64,000 nucleotides of DNA. It comes from Sphingomonas sp. UBA978. Lineage in GTDB: Bacteria; Pseudomonadota; Alphaproteobacteria; Sphingomonadales; Sphingomonadaceae. Below are positions 34,572-43,340 of the stretch, piece by piece. A model generated the notes under the pieces. It saw only the letters and a program-made list of their open reading frames with translations, ran no database searches and was not told where the DNA came from. Both the position numbers and the translations under genes were made by a program. The number at the start of each line of letters is the position of its first letter. Position 1 is the first letter of the stretch. Where the stretch lies: positions 62,001 through 126,000 of the forward strand of contig NZ_DBBS01000003.1 of NCBI RefSeq assembly GCF_002292295.1. The letters run 5' to 3'.

Positions 34572-34949
34572 ATGAACGCCCATACCCAGGACCGTCTCGA
34601 CGACGCCAAGCATGCAGCCGGCGATGCGGCACGCCGCACCGCGGACGCGATCGAATCCAATCCGCTGGCGATCGTCGCGGGCGGCATCGCGATCGGCGCG
34701 CTGGCCGGGGCGCTGATCCCGCGCTCCGCCAAGGAAAAGGAATTGCTCGCTCCGGTCGGCCGCTCCCTCAGCGAACGTGCGCGCAGTGCCTTCCAGGCGG
34801 CGCGCGAGGCGGGCAACAGCGAACTGCAGAATGCCGGCCTGTCGAAGGATGCGGCAAAGGATCAGGTAAAGTCGCTGTTCCAGGGCATTGCCAAAGCGGC
34901 GACCAGCGCGGGGTCGGCCGCGGCCAAGGGCGCGGCCAACAAGGCATGA
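34572..34949 (+). CDS. Small helical membrane-associated protein
   Basis: 125 residues. 'DAIESNPLAIVAGGIAIGALAGALIP' (about 26-51) is a glycine-zipper membrane segment of the sort found at the end of YqjD-like proteins. Long alanine-rich helices follow. It completes the four-gene run and is followed by a strong hairpin at 34956-34986. No family is assigned with confidence. Confidence 0.65.
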   Translation: MNAHTQDRLDDAKHAAGDAARRTADAIESNPLAIVAGGIAIGALAGALIPRSAKEKELLAPVGRSLSERARSAFQAAREAGNSELQNAGLSKDAAKDQVKSLFQGIAKAATSAGSAAAKGAANKA

Positions 34950-34955
34950 GGCATG

Positions 34956-34986
34956 CGGGGAGCGGCCGATGATCGGCGGCTCCCCG
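34956..34986 (+). terminator. Hairpin after the envelope gene run
   Basis: cggggagc pairs with gctccccg, extended by gccgat / atcggc, 7 bases after the stop codon. The stem is long and GC-rich and is followed by tctt only. Confidence 0.65.
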
Positions 34987-35057
34987 TCTTCCGGGGTTCA
35001 ATATTGCAGCGCAACACGCTAACGCGGCGCCTTGAACCTCTCACCCGGGAACCGCGT

Positions 35058-35288
35058 ATGAGCAAGCTGCACCTCGTCTTCGGCGGTCGCGTCAACGACC
35101 CCCGTACCCTCGAATTCGCCGATCCTTCGAAGCTGGAGGTCGTCGGCATCTTCGCCGATTACGCCAGTGCGGAAAAAGCGTGGCGCGCCAATGCGCAGCG
35201 CACGGTCGACGATGCCGAAATGAAGTTCGTCGTCGTGCATCTGCATCGCCTGCTCCAGCCGGAGCTGCTCGCACCGCCGGCGGCCTGA
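35058..35288 (+). CDS. DUF4170 domain protein
   Basis: 76 residues: 'LHLVFGGRVNDPRTLEFADPSKLEVVGIFADYASAEKAWRANAQRTVDDAEMKFVVVHLHRLL' in its core, which is the DUF4170 pattern (the quoted pieces are 'LHLVFGGRV', 'VGIFADYASAEKAWRA' and 'MKFVVVHLHRLL'). It is cytoplasmic, alpha-beta and of unknown function, widespread in alphaproteobacteria as a single gene. It is convergent with the TonB-dependent receptor gene. Confidence 0.8.
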   Translation: MSKLHLVFGGRVNDPRTLEFADPSKLEVVGIFADYASAEKAWRANAQRTVDDAEMKFVVVHLHRLLQPELLAPPAA

Positions 35289-35304
35289 TCGCAGACAAGG
35301 TCCA

Positions 35305-35334
35305 TGTCCGGACGGCGCTCAGGCCGCCCGGACA
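35305..35334. terminator. Bidirectional hairpin between the DUF4170 gene and the receptor gene
   Basis: tgtccggacggc (35305-35316) pairs with gccgcccggaca (35323-35334) with one mismatch and a 6-base loop, between convergent genes. Confidence 0.6.
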
Positions 35335-35343
35335 CGGCGCCGG

Positions 35344-37758
35344 TCAGAAGCGGAAGCCCACCTCGGCGCCATAGAAGCGCGGCTCACCGGCGATATAGGT
35401 CGGCACGCCGAAGCCGCCGCCGGTATTGCCTGCATCGATCAGATAGCGCTTGTCGGTGAGGTTTCGCGCAAACCCCCCGATCGTGTAGCGGCCATTGTCG
35501 ATGTCCACGCCGGCCCGCACATTGACCAGCGTATAGCCGCCCTGCGAAATCGCGGCGCTGTTGGGCAGCTCGAAGAACACCCTCGACCGATAGGTGACGC
35601 TGGGCGTCGCATAGAGCGTCGCGCGATCGGTGACCGGCAGCCGCAGCGTGGCGCCGCCCGATGCGGTATAGGCGGGCTGCAGCCGGAACCGGTTGCCCGC
35701 GAACACGCCGTTGCTCGCATCCTTGCCGATGCCGCCATCGATATAGGCGAAGGTGCCGAACAGCGACAGGACGTTGGCGAGCCGCAGATTGCCCTCCAGT
35801 TCGACGCCGAGGTTGTTCGCCGATCCGGCGCTTTGCGTGGTCGTCACGCCATTCTGGGTGATCGACACCTGAAAACCGTCATAGGTCTGGTAGAAGACCG
35901 ACGCCGCGCCGCTGAACGGACCGACGCGCCCCTTGATGCCGCCCTCGTAGTTCCACACCTTTTCCTCTGCGATCACCTGACGGTTGGGGATCGATCCGGC
36001 GTTTGCGACGCTGGTCGGGACGATGCGGCTGGCGGCGAGCTGGACCACCGGCGAGCGGCGGCCGTTGCTGATCGTGGCATAGACGTTGACGTCGTCGTTG
36101 AGCTTCACCAGCGCGTTGAAGCGGGGGAGGATCGCCATGAAGCTTTCCTCCGCCTCGTAGCGCACGCCTTTGGTGTTGGCGGTGCCGAGCAGGCTGGTGA
36201 AGATGCCGAGCCCGGCGAGGATCTGCGAATCGGGCTGGGTGGAGGTATAGCCGGACTGGCGATCCTCGATCAGGATGCGGGCGCCGGCGGTCAGTTCCAG
36301 CGCAGGCGTCGGGATCCACGTCGCGTCGGCGAAGACCGAATAGGTGTCGTTGTTGCCGTAATTGGCGAATTCGGCGGCATAGGGGATGACGGTCGCACGT
36401 CCGCCGGTCAGTAGCGCGGTGGCGCGGGTCGCGGGGATGGTGCCGTCGGCGGCGATGCAGGCGGGGCCGGTCGGCACGCCGGCGCGGTTCAGGTTCTGCC
36501 GGATGGGTGCATAGGCGGCCGTCACCGAACAGGCGAGATACGTGCCCTCCTCGGTCGAGAAGGGCACGCGCTGATAGCCGTTCTCGAAAAAGGCGTTCCA
36601 GCCGAAGGCCGCGCGATATTTGCGGCCTTCGAAGGCGAAGCGGCTCTCGTGGCTCCACTGGTCGCCCTTCGCATCCTCGGCGAATTCCAGATACCAGGCA
36701 GGGCCGCCGTCGGCGTCGAAGGTCTCGAGCGCGTCGAAGCGGCGGTAGCCGTTGACGGTGGTGAAGGTGACGCCCGGCGACAGCTCGGCGGTCAGGGTAA
36801 AGTTGGCGTCGTAGACGTTGCGGTCGAGGCCGAGCTTGCGCTTGCCGAGCACGCTTTGCGAAAAGGGCGAGCCCGACAGTTCGGCATAGCCGTAGTCGCC
36901 GGTCTGGCCGCCGGTGGGGGCGAAGGCGCGGCTCTTGAACGCGGTGCCGGGATTGCGCTGGCCGTCATAGGTGAGGACGAGGTCGGCGGTGACCGTGTCG
37001 CTCGGCCGCCAGCGCAGCGAGCCGCGGATGCCGCGCTGATCCTGCCCGTTGAGATCGTCCTGATCGACCCGGCCCTGATTCTGGTTGGGGACGTTCGGAT
37101 CGCCGGCGATATTGCGGACATAGCCGTCGCGATATTTGTAGGCGAAGGCGATGCGACCGGCGAGCGTGTCGTTGCCGGCGTTGATGAAGCCCGACACCTG
37201 CGTGCGGTCGTAATTGCCGTAGCTGGCGTCGAGTCCGACATGCGTGCCGGCGACCGGGCGGGCGGAGACGAGGCTGATCGCGCCGACCGCGGCGGCGGTG
37301 CCGAACAGCGTCGCCTGCGGCCCCTTCACCACCTCGATCCGTTCGAGGTCGTAGAGGTCCTGCCACGCGCCGCGCGAGCGGCTGATGTCGACGCCGTTGT
37401 AATAGAGGGTGACGCGCGCGCCCTGTTGCGCCGAGCCGGAGTCCGAGGTGATGCCGCGGATGACGAGGCCGGGGTTGTTGGCGCTCTGCTCCTGCACTTG
37501 CAGACCGGGGATGAAGGCGGCGACCTCGTCCAGTTCGGAGACGCCGATCTGCGCCATGCGCGCGCCGGTGAGCGCGGTGACCGTGACCGGCACGTCCTCG
37601 ATCCGCTGTTCGCGCTTCTGGGCGGTCACGATAATCTCGTTCGCCTCCTCCGCCGCAGCCAGCGGCGCCGCGGCCTGCACGGTCGCCTGCGCCACCGCCG
37701 TCGTCGAGCAGGTGGCGGCGAGCCCGGCGAGCGCCAGGCGCGTGACAAAAGGCTTCAT
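35344..37758 (-). CDS. TonB-dependent outer membrane receptor
   Basis: 804 residues from the ATG at 37758, giving the signal peptide 'MKPFVTRLALAGLAATCSTT'; an upstream frame start would precede it with non-signal sequence. The TonB-box region 'NEIIVTAQKREQRIEDVPVT' opens the plug ('LEVVAAFIPGLQV'-like, 'GLVIRGI', 'VEVVKGPQATLFGTAAAVGAI'). A long beta-barrel ends 'YGAEVGFRF' with the terminal phenylalanine required for assembly. The substrate is unknown. It is divergent from a PhoD-like phosphatase, so uptake of a phosphate-containing compound or siderophore is possible but not shown. Confidence 0.9.
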   Translation of the reverse strand: MKPFVTRLALAGLAATCSTTAVAQATVQAAAPLAAAEEANEIIVTAQKREQRIEDVPVTVTALTGARMAQIGVSELDEVAAFIPGLQVQEQSANNPGLVIRGITSDSGSAQQGARVTLYYNGVDISRSRGAWQDLYDLERIEVVKGPQATLFGTAAAVGAISLVSARPVAGTHVGLDASYGNYDRTQVSGFINAGNDTLAGRIAFAYKYRDGYVRNIAGDPNVPNQNQGRVDQDDLNGQDQRGIRGSLRWRPSDTVTADLVLTYDGQRNPGTAFKSRAFAPTGGQTGDYGYAELSGSPFSQSVLGKRKLGLDRNVYDANFTLTAELSPGVTFTTVNGYRRFDALETFDADGGPAWYLEFAEDAKGDQWSHESRFAFEGRKYRAAFGWNAFFENGYQRVPFSTEEGTYLACSVTAAYAPIRQNLNRAGVPTGPACIAADGTIPATRATALLTGGRATVIPYAAEFANYGNNDTYSVFADATWIPTPALELTAGARILIEDRQSGYTSTQPDSQILAGLGIFTSLLGTANTKGVRYEAEESFMAILPRFNALVKLNDDVNVYATISNGRRSPVVQLAASRIVPTSVANAGSIPNRQVIAEEKVWNYEGGIKGRVGPFSGAASVFYQTYDGFQVSITQNGVTTTQSAGSANNLGVELEGNLRLANVLSLFGTFAYIDGGIGKDASNGVFAGNRFRLQPAYTASGGATLRLPVTDRATLYATPSVTYRSRVFFELPNSAAISQGGYTLVNVRAGVDIDNGRYTIGGFARNLTDKRYLIDAGNTGGGFGVPTYIAGEPRFYGAEVGFRF

Positions 37759-37908
37759 CGTTATTCCCCCGTTATTTAGCTGTCGGACCCCGTAGAATGC
37801 CGTGATGACGGCAGCGTGACGACTTCGTCTTGCCAGTGTCACGGCCAAGTCTTTGAAAAGTCACACGTCGATCCTAACCGCGAAGCAGAGGATGCAGGGG
37901 ATGCCACG

Positions 37909-39564
37909 ATGACGATCAATCGCCGCCAGACGCTCGGGCTGTTCGGTTCGGGCGCGGCGCTCGGCCTACCCGGCACCATCCTCGCACAGGGCGGGGCGGC
38001 GGTCCGTTTCGACCATGGCGTCGCGAGCGGCGATCCGGCGGCGGACGGCGCGGTGCTGTGGACGCGGGCGACGCCGGCGGATGCGGCGGCGGCAGGCGAC
38101 GTGCCGCTGACCTGGCATGTCGCGCTGGAGGCGGATGGCAAAGCGGTGGCGAGCGGCAGGGCGACCGCGCGGTCGGCGCGCGACTTCACCGCCAAGGCGA
38201 CGCCGACCGGGTTGAAGCCGGGAACCGACTATCATTATTGGTTCGAGGGGCCGGGCGGCCGGCGGTCCCCCGTCGGGCGGTTCCGGACGCTGCCGGTGGG
38301 GGCGACCCCCGACCTGACCTTCGCCGTCGTCTCCTGCCAATTGTACGGCGGCGGGCTGTTCAACGTGTATGACGCGATCGCGAAACATCCGCGGCTCGAT
38401 GCGGTGCTGCACCTCGGTGATTACATCTACGAATATGGTGCCGACGGCTATGGCGCGGATATCGCGACCAAGATCGGCCGGATCGTCGAGCCGGCGCATG
38501 AGATCGTGACGCTCGCCGATTATCGCGCCCGCCACGCGCAGGTGAAGCGCGACACGAACATGCAGGCGGCGCACGCCCGCGCCGCATTCATCTGCGTCTG
38601 GGACGATCACGAGGTCGCCAACGACGGCTGGATCGGCGGCGCGGAAAACCACGATCCCGCGAAGGAGGGCGACTGGAAGGCGCGCAAGGCGGCGGCGATG
38701 CAGGCCTATTTCGAATGGATGCCGATCCGCGATCCGCTGCCCGGCAAGCCGTGGGAGGCGATCAACCGGTCGTTCGAATTCGGCGACCTTGCCACGCTGG
38801 CGATGGTGGAAACGCGGCTGCTTGCGCGGTCGCAGCAGGTCGCGGCCAAGGGCGCTGGGATCGCGCCGGCCGATTATGCGCGGATGATGGCGGAACGCGC
38901 GCTGCCGCAGCGGGAATTGCTCGGCGCGCAGCAGCAGGTGTGGCTGGAGGGCGTGCTGGCGACGTCGGTGAAGGCGGGCAAGCCGTGGCAGGTGCTCGGC
39001 AATCAGGTGGTGATGGCCAGGGTCGCCGGGCCGGATATCGAACGGCAGCTCGGCGCGGCGCGCTTCGCCGATACGATGGCGAAGCTGCCGCCGATGTGGC
39101 GCGACCGGCTGACGGCGTCGATCGCCTCCTATCGCGCCGGGCTGCCGTTCAACTTCGACAGCTGGGACGGCTATCCGCCGGCGCGCGAGCGCCTGTATCA
39201 GGCGTTCCGGCGGGCGGGGTCGCAGCCGATCGTCCTGTCCGGCGACAGCCATGCCGCCTGGGCCAACGTGCTCCACGACGATCGCAAGACGGCGGTCGCG
39301 GTGGAGTTCGGCGCGACCGCGGTGACCAGCCCGTCCTATGGATCGCTGCTGCCCGGCATCGGCGCGCTGATCGAGCAGGCGAACGACGAGGTGCTGTTCT
39401 GCGATCAGGACCACAAGGGGTACGTGCTGCTGACGCTCGATCGGCAGGCGGCGACGGCGGATTTCCGCACCGTGTCGACGGTGCTGGTGCCGGCCTATGA
39501 GGAGCGCAGCGTCGCGCGCTACCGCTGCACGGCTGCGACGAAGACCGCGCTGACCAAGGCCTGA
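37909..39564 (+). CDS. phoD: PhoD-family alkaline phosphatase/phosphodiesterase
   Basis: 551 residues from the ATG at 37909, 'MTINRRQTLGLFGSGAALGL', a twin-arginine signal. PhoD-like landmarks are 'FDHGVASGDPAADGAVLWTRATP', 'LHLGDYIYEYGAD' (metal-binding aspartate), 'VWDDHEVANDGW', 'QVLGNQVVMAR' and 'LSGDSHAAWANVL' with the late histidine. Enzymes of this family use calcium and iron to release phosphate from esters and teichoic acids in the periplasm. No convincing Pho box is seen in the 150-base divergent region with the receptor gene. Confidence 0.9.
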   Translation: MTINRRQTLGLFGSGAALGLPGTILAQGGAAVRFDHGVASGDPAADGAVLWTRATPADAAAAGDVPLTWHVALEADGKAVASGRATARSARDFTAKATPTGLKPGTDYHYWFEGPGGRRSPVGRFRTLPVGATPDLTFAVVSCQLYGGGLFNVYDAIAKHPRLDAVLHLGDYIYEYGADGYGADIATKIGRIVEPAHEIVTLADYRARHAQVKRDTNMQAAHARAAFICVWDDHEVANDGWIGGAENHDPAKEGDWKARKAAAMQAYFEWMPIRDPLPGKPWEAINRSFEFGDLATLAMVETRLLARSQQVAAKGAGIAPADYARMMAERALPQRELLGAQQQVWLEGVLATSVKAGKPWQVLGNQVVMARVAGPDIERQLGAARFADTMAKLPPMWRDRLTASIASYRAGLPFNFDSWDGYPPARERLYQAFRRAGSQPIVLSGDSHAAWANVLHDDRKTAVAVEFGATAVTSPSYGSLLPGIGALIEQANDEVLFCDQDHKGYVLLTLDRQAATADFRTVSTVLVPAYEERSVARYRCTAATKTALTKA

Positions 39565-39589
39565 TCGGGCGCGTCGCACTTTTCGTTAC

Positions 39590-39679
39590 CGACCGGTACA
39601 AAAGCCGTTGACGAGGGCTGTCACTGCTTCTATACCGCCCAGTATAGAAGCTGGCAGCCGCAATCGGCCACGGCTTTTG
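39590..39679 (+). promoter_or_regulatory. Palindrome-rich promoter/operator upstream of the unknown gene at 39798
   Basis: A -35-like ttgacg (39608-39613) is followed after 17 bases by tatacc (39631-39636). Over it lies an 81-base near-symmetric structure: caaaagccgt / acggcttttg (39599-39608 / 39670-39679), ggctg / cagcc (39616-39620 / 39655-39659), and gcttctatac / gtatagaagc (39626-39635 / 39642-39651) with a 6-base loop. A further palindrome taccgaccggta (about 39587-39598) precedes it. This could be a set of operators for a TetR-like dimer or a structured RNA leader. Confidence 0.6.
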
Positions 39680-39797
39680 GGAACATCCGGACGCATGCCG
39701 GTCATCGGCGGCAAAAGGGTAGCAACACACCTGTGGCAGGGCGCGGCATCCGACGGATGCGGCACGCCCGCCTGCGGTCCGAAAAGGGAGTGACGCC

Positions 39798-40229
39798 ATG
39801 GCCTTTCTTGCTTTCGCCGAGCCCGGCAACGCCGGCTATGCGCGGGCGACCGCACCGACCCGTCCGGCGCCCGCGCCGGTGACGCCCCGTGTCGTGGAGA
39901 TGGAGGAGGAACGGCCGGTGCTGACGGAACTGGAACGGTCGGTGATCGGGATCGCCCGGCAGGACGGTCTGGCGACGCTGCGCCAGCCGGGTCGCCTGTC
40001 GCGCTGGCTGGGCCTCGTGTTCGGCGTGCGGATCAGCCCGCAGCTCGCCGATCCCAAGCTGGAGGCGCTGCGTCGGATCGCGGTGCTGAGCTGGAAGCGC
40101 GGCTATTCGATTGCATCGGCCGAAGTGAAGGCGTTCCTCGCGGTCGGCTATTCGCCCGCCTTCTACGAACTGGTGGTCGATACGATCGCGGCGGCGCGTC
40201 AGTCGGAAGTACGCCGCGCGCGCCGTTAG
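39798..40229 (+). CDS. Unknown small soluble protein
   Basis: 143 residues. The first 40 are proline/alanine-rich and probably disordered. The rest is helical, 'LTELERSVIGIARQDGLATLRQPGRLSRWLGLVFGVRIS' in outline, then 'LEALRRIAVLSWKRGYSIASAEVKAFLAVGYS'. No domain is recognised. It is preceded by the unusual palindromic promoter region and a gggag ribosome binding site, and its last 4 bases overlap the convergent ABC1 kinase stop. Confidence 0.7.
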   Translation: MAFLAFAEPGNAGYARATAPTRPAPAPVTPRVVEMEEERPVLTELERSVIGIARQDGLATLRQPGRLSRWLGLVFGVRISPQLADPKLEALRRIAVLSWKRGYSIASAEVKAFLAVGYSPAFYELVVDTIAAARQSEVRRARR

Positions 40230-41581
40230 GGCGCGCGCCGGGCCTGCTTCACACCGACTATCTGGATACGCTCCTCCACCATCGCACGGATGTCGACGCG
40301 CGCCTTCAACCGGGCGGCGAGCAGGGCGGTGCCGCTGATCTTGCGCTGGACGAACAGCGTGTCGGCCGGCGGCAGGTGCCAGGTCGACCGATCGCGCGCC
40401 ATCTCCATCCCCTGTTCGCGTACCACGCCGACGAAGGCGCGGTCGCCGAAGTCGAACGGGCCGGGGCGATTGAGGTTGTCGAGAATGACGTCGATCATCG
40501 CATCGACCAGCGGCCGGTGCGCCTGCGCGGCGGCGGCGCCGAGGAAGCCGGCACCGATCGCCGCCGCGCGCACCGCATCGCGATCCCCCGACAGGCCGGC
40601 CGCGAGCAGGGTGCGATAGCCGTCGGCGGTGGCCGCCGGAATGTCGCGCGCGGCGCCGAAATCGAGCAGGACGATGCGCGCCGTCTCCGGCTGCCAGCGG
40701 TAATTGGCGAAATTCGGATCGGTCTGCATCAGCTGCCAGTCGAGGAGTTCGCGGAGGGTGAGGCCGATGAGGTTTTGCGTGGCGGTGTCGCGGATGGATT
40801 GGTCGGCGTGCTCCAGCATTTCGATCGGTTCGCCAGCGACATAGGTCATCGCGAGCACACGGGGTGTCGTGAGATCGGCGTGCAGTTCGGGGACGACGAA
40901 TCCGGGCTCGTTTGCGAGTCGGTCGCGATAGCGGGTCATCATGCCACCCTCGCGGATATAGTCGGCCTCCTCGTGCAGCTGCCGCTTCGCCTCGCCGAGC
41001 AGGGGGGCGACGTCGAGTTCCTTCGGCAACAGGCCGGAGACGCGGAGCAACGTCGCGACATTGTCGACGTCCGCGTCGATGCTCTGCTTGACGCCGGGAT
41101 ATTGCACCTTGATCGCCAGTTCGCGGCCGTCGGGCAGGCGCGCGCGATGGACCTGGCCGATCGAGGCGGCGGCGATCGGATGCGCCTGGAAATGCGCGAA
41201 ACGGCGGCGCCAGTCGCGGCCCCATTCCACGGTGAGCACCTTGTCGAGCTGCTGCGGCGGCATGTGATGCGCCTGGTTGCGCAGCCGCGCGAGGATCGCG
41301 GACAGTTCGGGCGGGAGCATGTCGCCGGCGTCCATCGAGATCATCTGGCCGAGCTTCATCGCCGCGCCTCGCAGATGCGCGAGCTGGTCGGCGACGCGCA
41401 TCGCATTGGCGGGGGTGAGCAGCATGTCGCCCATCCGCGGCCGCTCTCCCGCGGCAAGCCGGCGCGCGCCCTCCGCGACCACCCCGCCGCCGACGCCCGC
41501 GGCGAGCCGCCCGAACGCGCCCAGCCGCGACAGCCGGCCGCTCGGCACGGCACGGCCGCGCGCGTCTCTGTCGTCCGTCAT
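40226..41581 (-). CDS. ABC1/UbiB (AarF) atypical kinase family protein
   Basis: 451 residues. Family signatures are the 'KLGQ' motif (K76-Q79 in 'AAMKLGQMISM'), the alanine-rich loop 'HPIAAASIGQVHRARL' in place of the usual glycine-rich loop, 'LAIKVQYPGV' and the magnesium motif 'VLLDFGAAR'. UbiB-like ATPases support ubiquinone synthesis; this paralogue lies away from other ubi genes, so the lipid target is open. It precedes map on the opposite side by 60 bases in the direction of transcription (both minus). Confidence 0.88.
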   Translation of the reverse strand: MTDDRDARGRAVPSGRLSRLGAFGRLAAGVGGGVVAEGARRLAAGERPRMGDMLLTPANAMRVADQLAHLRGAAMKLGQMISMDAGDMLPPELSAILARLRNQAHHMPPQQLDKVLTVEWGRDWRRRFAHFQAHPIAAASIGQVHRARLPDGRELAIKVQYPGVKQSIDADVDNVATLLRVSGLLPKELDVAPLLGEAKRQLHEEADYIREGGMMTRYRDRLANEPGFVVPELHADLTTPRVLAMTYVAGEPIEMLEHADQSIRDTATQNLIGLTLRELLDWQLMQTDPNFANYRWQPETARIVLLDFGAARDIPAATADGYRTLLAAGLSGDRDAVRAAAIGAGFLGAAAAQAHRPLVDAMIDVILDNLNRPGPFDFGDRAFVGVVREQGMEMARDRSTWHLPPADTLFVQRKISGTALLAARLKARVDIRAMVEERIQIVGVKQARRAP

Positions 41582-41641
41582 GCAATCAGGTCCTTCGGCT
41601 GTATCGCAGGGGTGAACGCCCCAGCGACGGCCGAATGTCCC

Positions 41642-42469
41642 TTACGAATAGGGCGGCTGGTGATAACCCGCGGGGGAGAGCGTGAAAATCTCCGCGCCAT
41701 CGTCGGTGATGCCGATCGAATGTTCGAACTGCGCCGACAGCGAGCGGTCGCGCGTCACCGCGGTCCAGCCGTCGTCGAGCAGCTTCACGTCGGGGCGGCC
41801 GATGTTAATCATCGGTTCGATCGTGAAGATCATGCCGGGGCGCAGTTCCGGACCGGTGCCGGGCTTGCCGACATGGACGACCTCCGGCGCGTCGTGGAAC
41901 AGCCGGCCGAGGCCGTGGCCGCAGAAATCGCGGACGACGCCGTAGCGATGCTTTTCGGCGTGGCGCTGGATCGCGTTGGCGACGTCGCCCATGTGCGCGC
42001 CGGGCTTCGCCTGCTCGATGCCGAGCATCAGACATTCATAGGTCACCTCGACCAGCCGCCGCGCCTTCAGCGGCACGTCGCCGATCAGGTACATGCGGCT
42101 CGAATCGCCATGCCAGCCGTCGACGATCGGGGTGACGTCGACATTGACGATATCGCCCGACTTCAGCGTCTTTTCGCTGGGAATGCCGTGGCAGACGACA
42201 TGGTTGATCGAGATGCAGGTCGAATGGGTGTAGCCGCGATAGCCGAGCGTCGCCGGCACGCCGCCCGCGGCGGTGATGAAGTCGTAGATCAGCCGGTCGA
42301 GCTCTGCGGTGGTGACGCCCGGCACCATGTGCGGGGTCAGCATGTCGAGCGTCTCGGCGGCGAGCCGGCCGGCCTTGTGCATGCCCGCGAAGGCCGCGGG
42401 GCCGTGCAGCTTGATGGCGCCGGTGCGCCCTTCCGGCGCGTCTGAGGTGACGGTCACGTATTCGGTCAT
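41642..42469 (-). CDS. map: Methionine aminopeptidase, type I
   Basis: 275 residues. Metal ligands are in standard motifs: the two aspartates of 'NVDVTPIVDGWHGDSSR', the histidine of 'FCGHGLGRLFH', and the glutamates of 'FTIEPMI' and 'QFEHSIGIT'. It removes the initiator methionine from nascent proteins. It is divergent from the CinA-N gene. The 14-base gap to the end of the neighbouring open frame leaves a compact shared promoter region. Confidence 0.95.
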   Translation of the reverse strand: MTEYVTVTSDAPEGRTGAIKLHGPAAFAGMHKAGRLAAETLDMLTPHMVPGVTTAELDRLIYDFITAAGGVPATLGYRGYTHSTCISINHVVCHGIPSEKTLKSGDIVNVDVTPIVDGWHGDSSRMYLIGDVPLKARRLVEVTYECLMLGIEQAKPGAHMGDVANAIQRHAEKHRYGVVRDFCGHGLGRLFHDAPEVVHVGKPGTGPELRPGMIFTIEPMINIGRPDVKLLDDGWTAVTRDRSLSAQFEHSIGITDDGAEIFTLSPAGYHQPPYS

Positions 42470-42519
42470 GGCGGCGATATAGCATGGCGGCGCCGATTTT
42501 GCGAGGCTATGGCAGGGGC

Positions 42520-43290
42520 ATGGAGCAGGGCATCGATCACGACCGTATCTGGACCGCCGCGCTGATCGTGATCGGCGACGAGATCCTGTCGGGCCGGACG
42601 CAGGACAAGAACATCGCGCAGCTTGCGAGCTGGCTCAACGTCCAGGGCATCCGCCTCGCCGAGGTGCGGGTGGTGCCGGACCGTCCCGATGCGATCGCGG
42701 AGGCGGTCAACATCCTGCGCGCGCGCAACGATTATCTGTTCACCACCGGCGGCATCGGGCCGACCCACGACGACATCACCGTGGACGCGATCGCCGCGGC
42801 GCTGGGCGTCGGAGTGGAGCATCATCCCGAGGCGATGGCGGTGCTGGAGCGGTATTATGCGACGCGCGGCGGGCTGACCGAAGCGCGGGCGCGGATGGCG
42901 CGGGTGCCGGCGGGTGCGGGGCTGATCCCCAATCGCGTGTCGGGCGCGCCGGGTATCCGCATCGGCAACATCTTCATCATGGCGGGGGTGCCGCACATCA
43001 CCGCGGGCATGCTCGACGCGCTGACCGGCACGCTGGAGGGCGGACGCCCGGTCGTCTCCGGCACGATCGGCTGCTGGGTCGCCGAGAGCGAGGTCGCCGA
43101 CCTGCTGCGCGATGCCGAGAAGAGCCACGAGGGCGTGTCGATCGGCTCCTACCCCTTCTTCCGCGAAGGGCGGACGGGCGCGAATTTCGTCGTACGCAGC
43201 CCGGATGCGGCGCTGGTCGAACGGTGCCTCGCCGACCTGACGCGCGAGCTGGAGACAGGCGGGCGCGCCGTGTTTCCCGAGGGGATCTGA
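42520..43290 (+). CDS. CinA N-terminal (molybdopterin-binding-like) domain protein
   Basis: 256 residues from the ATG at 42520; an ATG at 42484 would overlap the map promoter and add 12 residues. 'IWTAALIVIGDEILSGRTQDKN' opens a MoaB/MogA-like fold with the 'TTGGIGPTHDDIT' loop. It corresponds to the first domain of CinA and lacks the C-terminal nicotinamide-nucleotide amidase domain. In the family it is called competence/damage-inducible protein A; the short version has no settled role (ADP-ribose pyrophosphatase activity has been reported for the COG1058 domain). Confidence 0.85.
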   Translation: MEQGIDHDRIWTAALIVIGDEILSGRTQDKNIAQLASWLNVQGIRLAEVRVVPDRPDAIAEAVNILRARNDYLFTTGGIGPTHDDITVDAIAAALGVGVEHHPEAMAVLERYYATRGGLTEARARMARVPAGAGLIPNRVSGAPGIRIGNIFIMAGVPHITAGMLDALTGTLEGGRPVVSGTIGCWVAESEVADLLRDAEKSHEGVSIGSYPFFREGRTGANFVVRSPDAALVERCLADLTRELETGGRAVFPEGI

Positions 43291-43300
43291 GCCGTCCGCG

Positions 43301-43331
43301 CCGTCACCCCGGTGGTTTGCCGGGGTGACGG
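43301..43331. terminator. Bidirectional hairpin between the CinA-N gene and the fucosidase gene
   Basis: ccgtcaccccgg and ccggggtgacgg are perfectly complementary 12-base arms with a 7-base loop (tggtttg). It separates two convergent genes. Confidence 0.75.
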
Positions 43332-43340
43332 CGGCATGCG

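Noticed and set aside
37759..37908. Pho box between the receptor gene and phoD
   Set aside because: Sequences such as tgtcacggccaag and aagtcacac are only loosely similar to the consensus and lack correct 11-base spacing.
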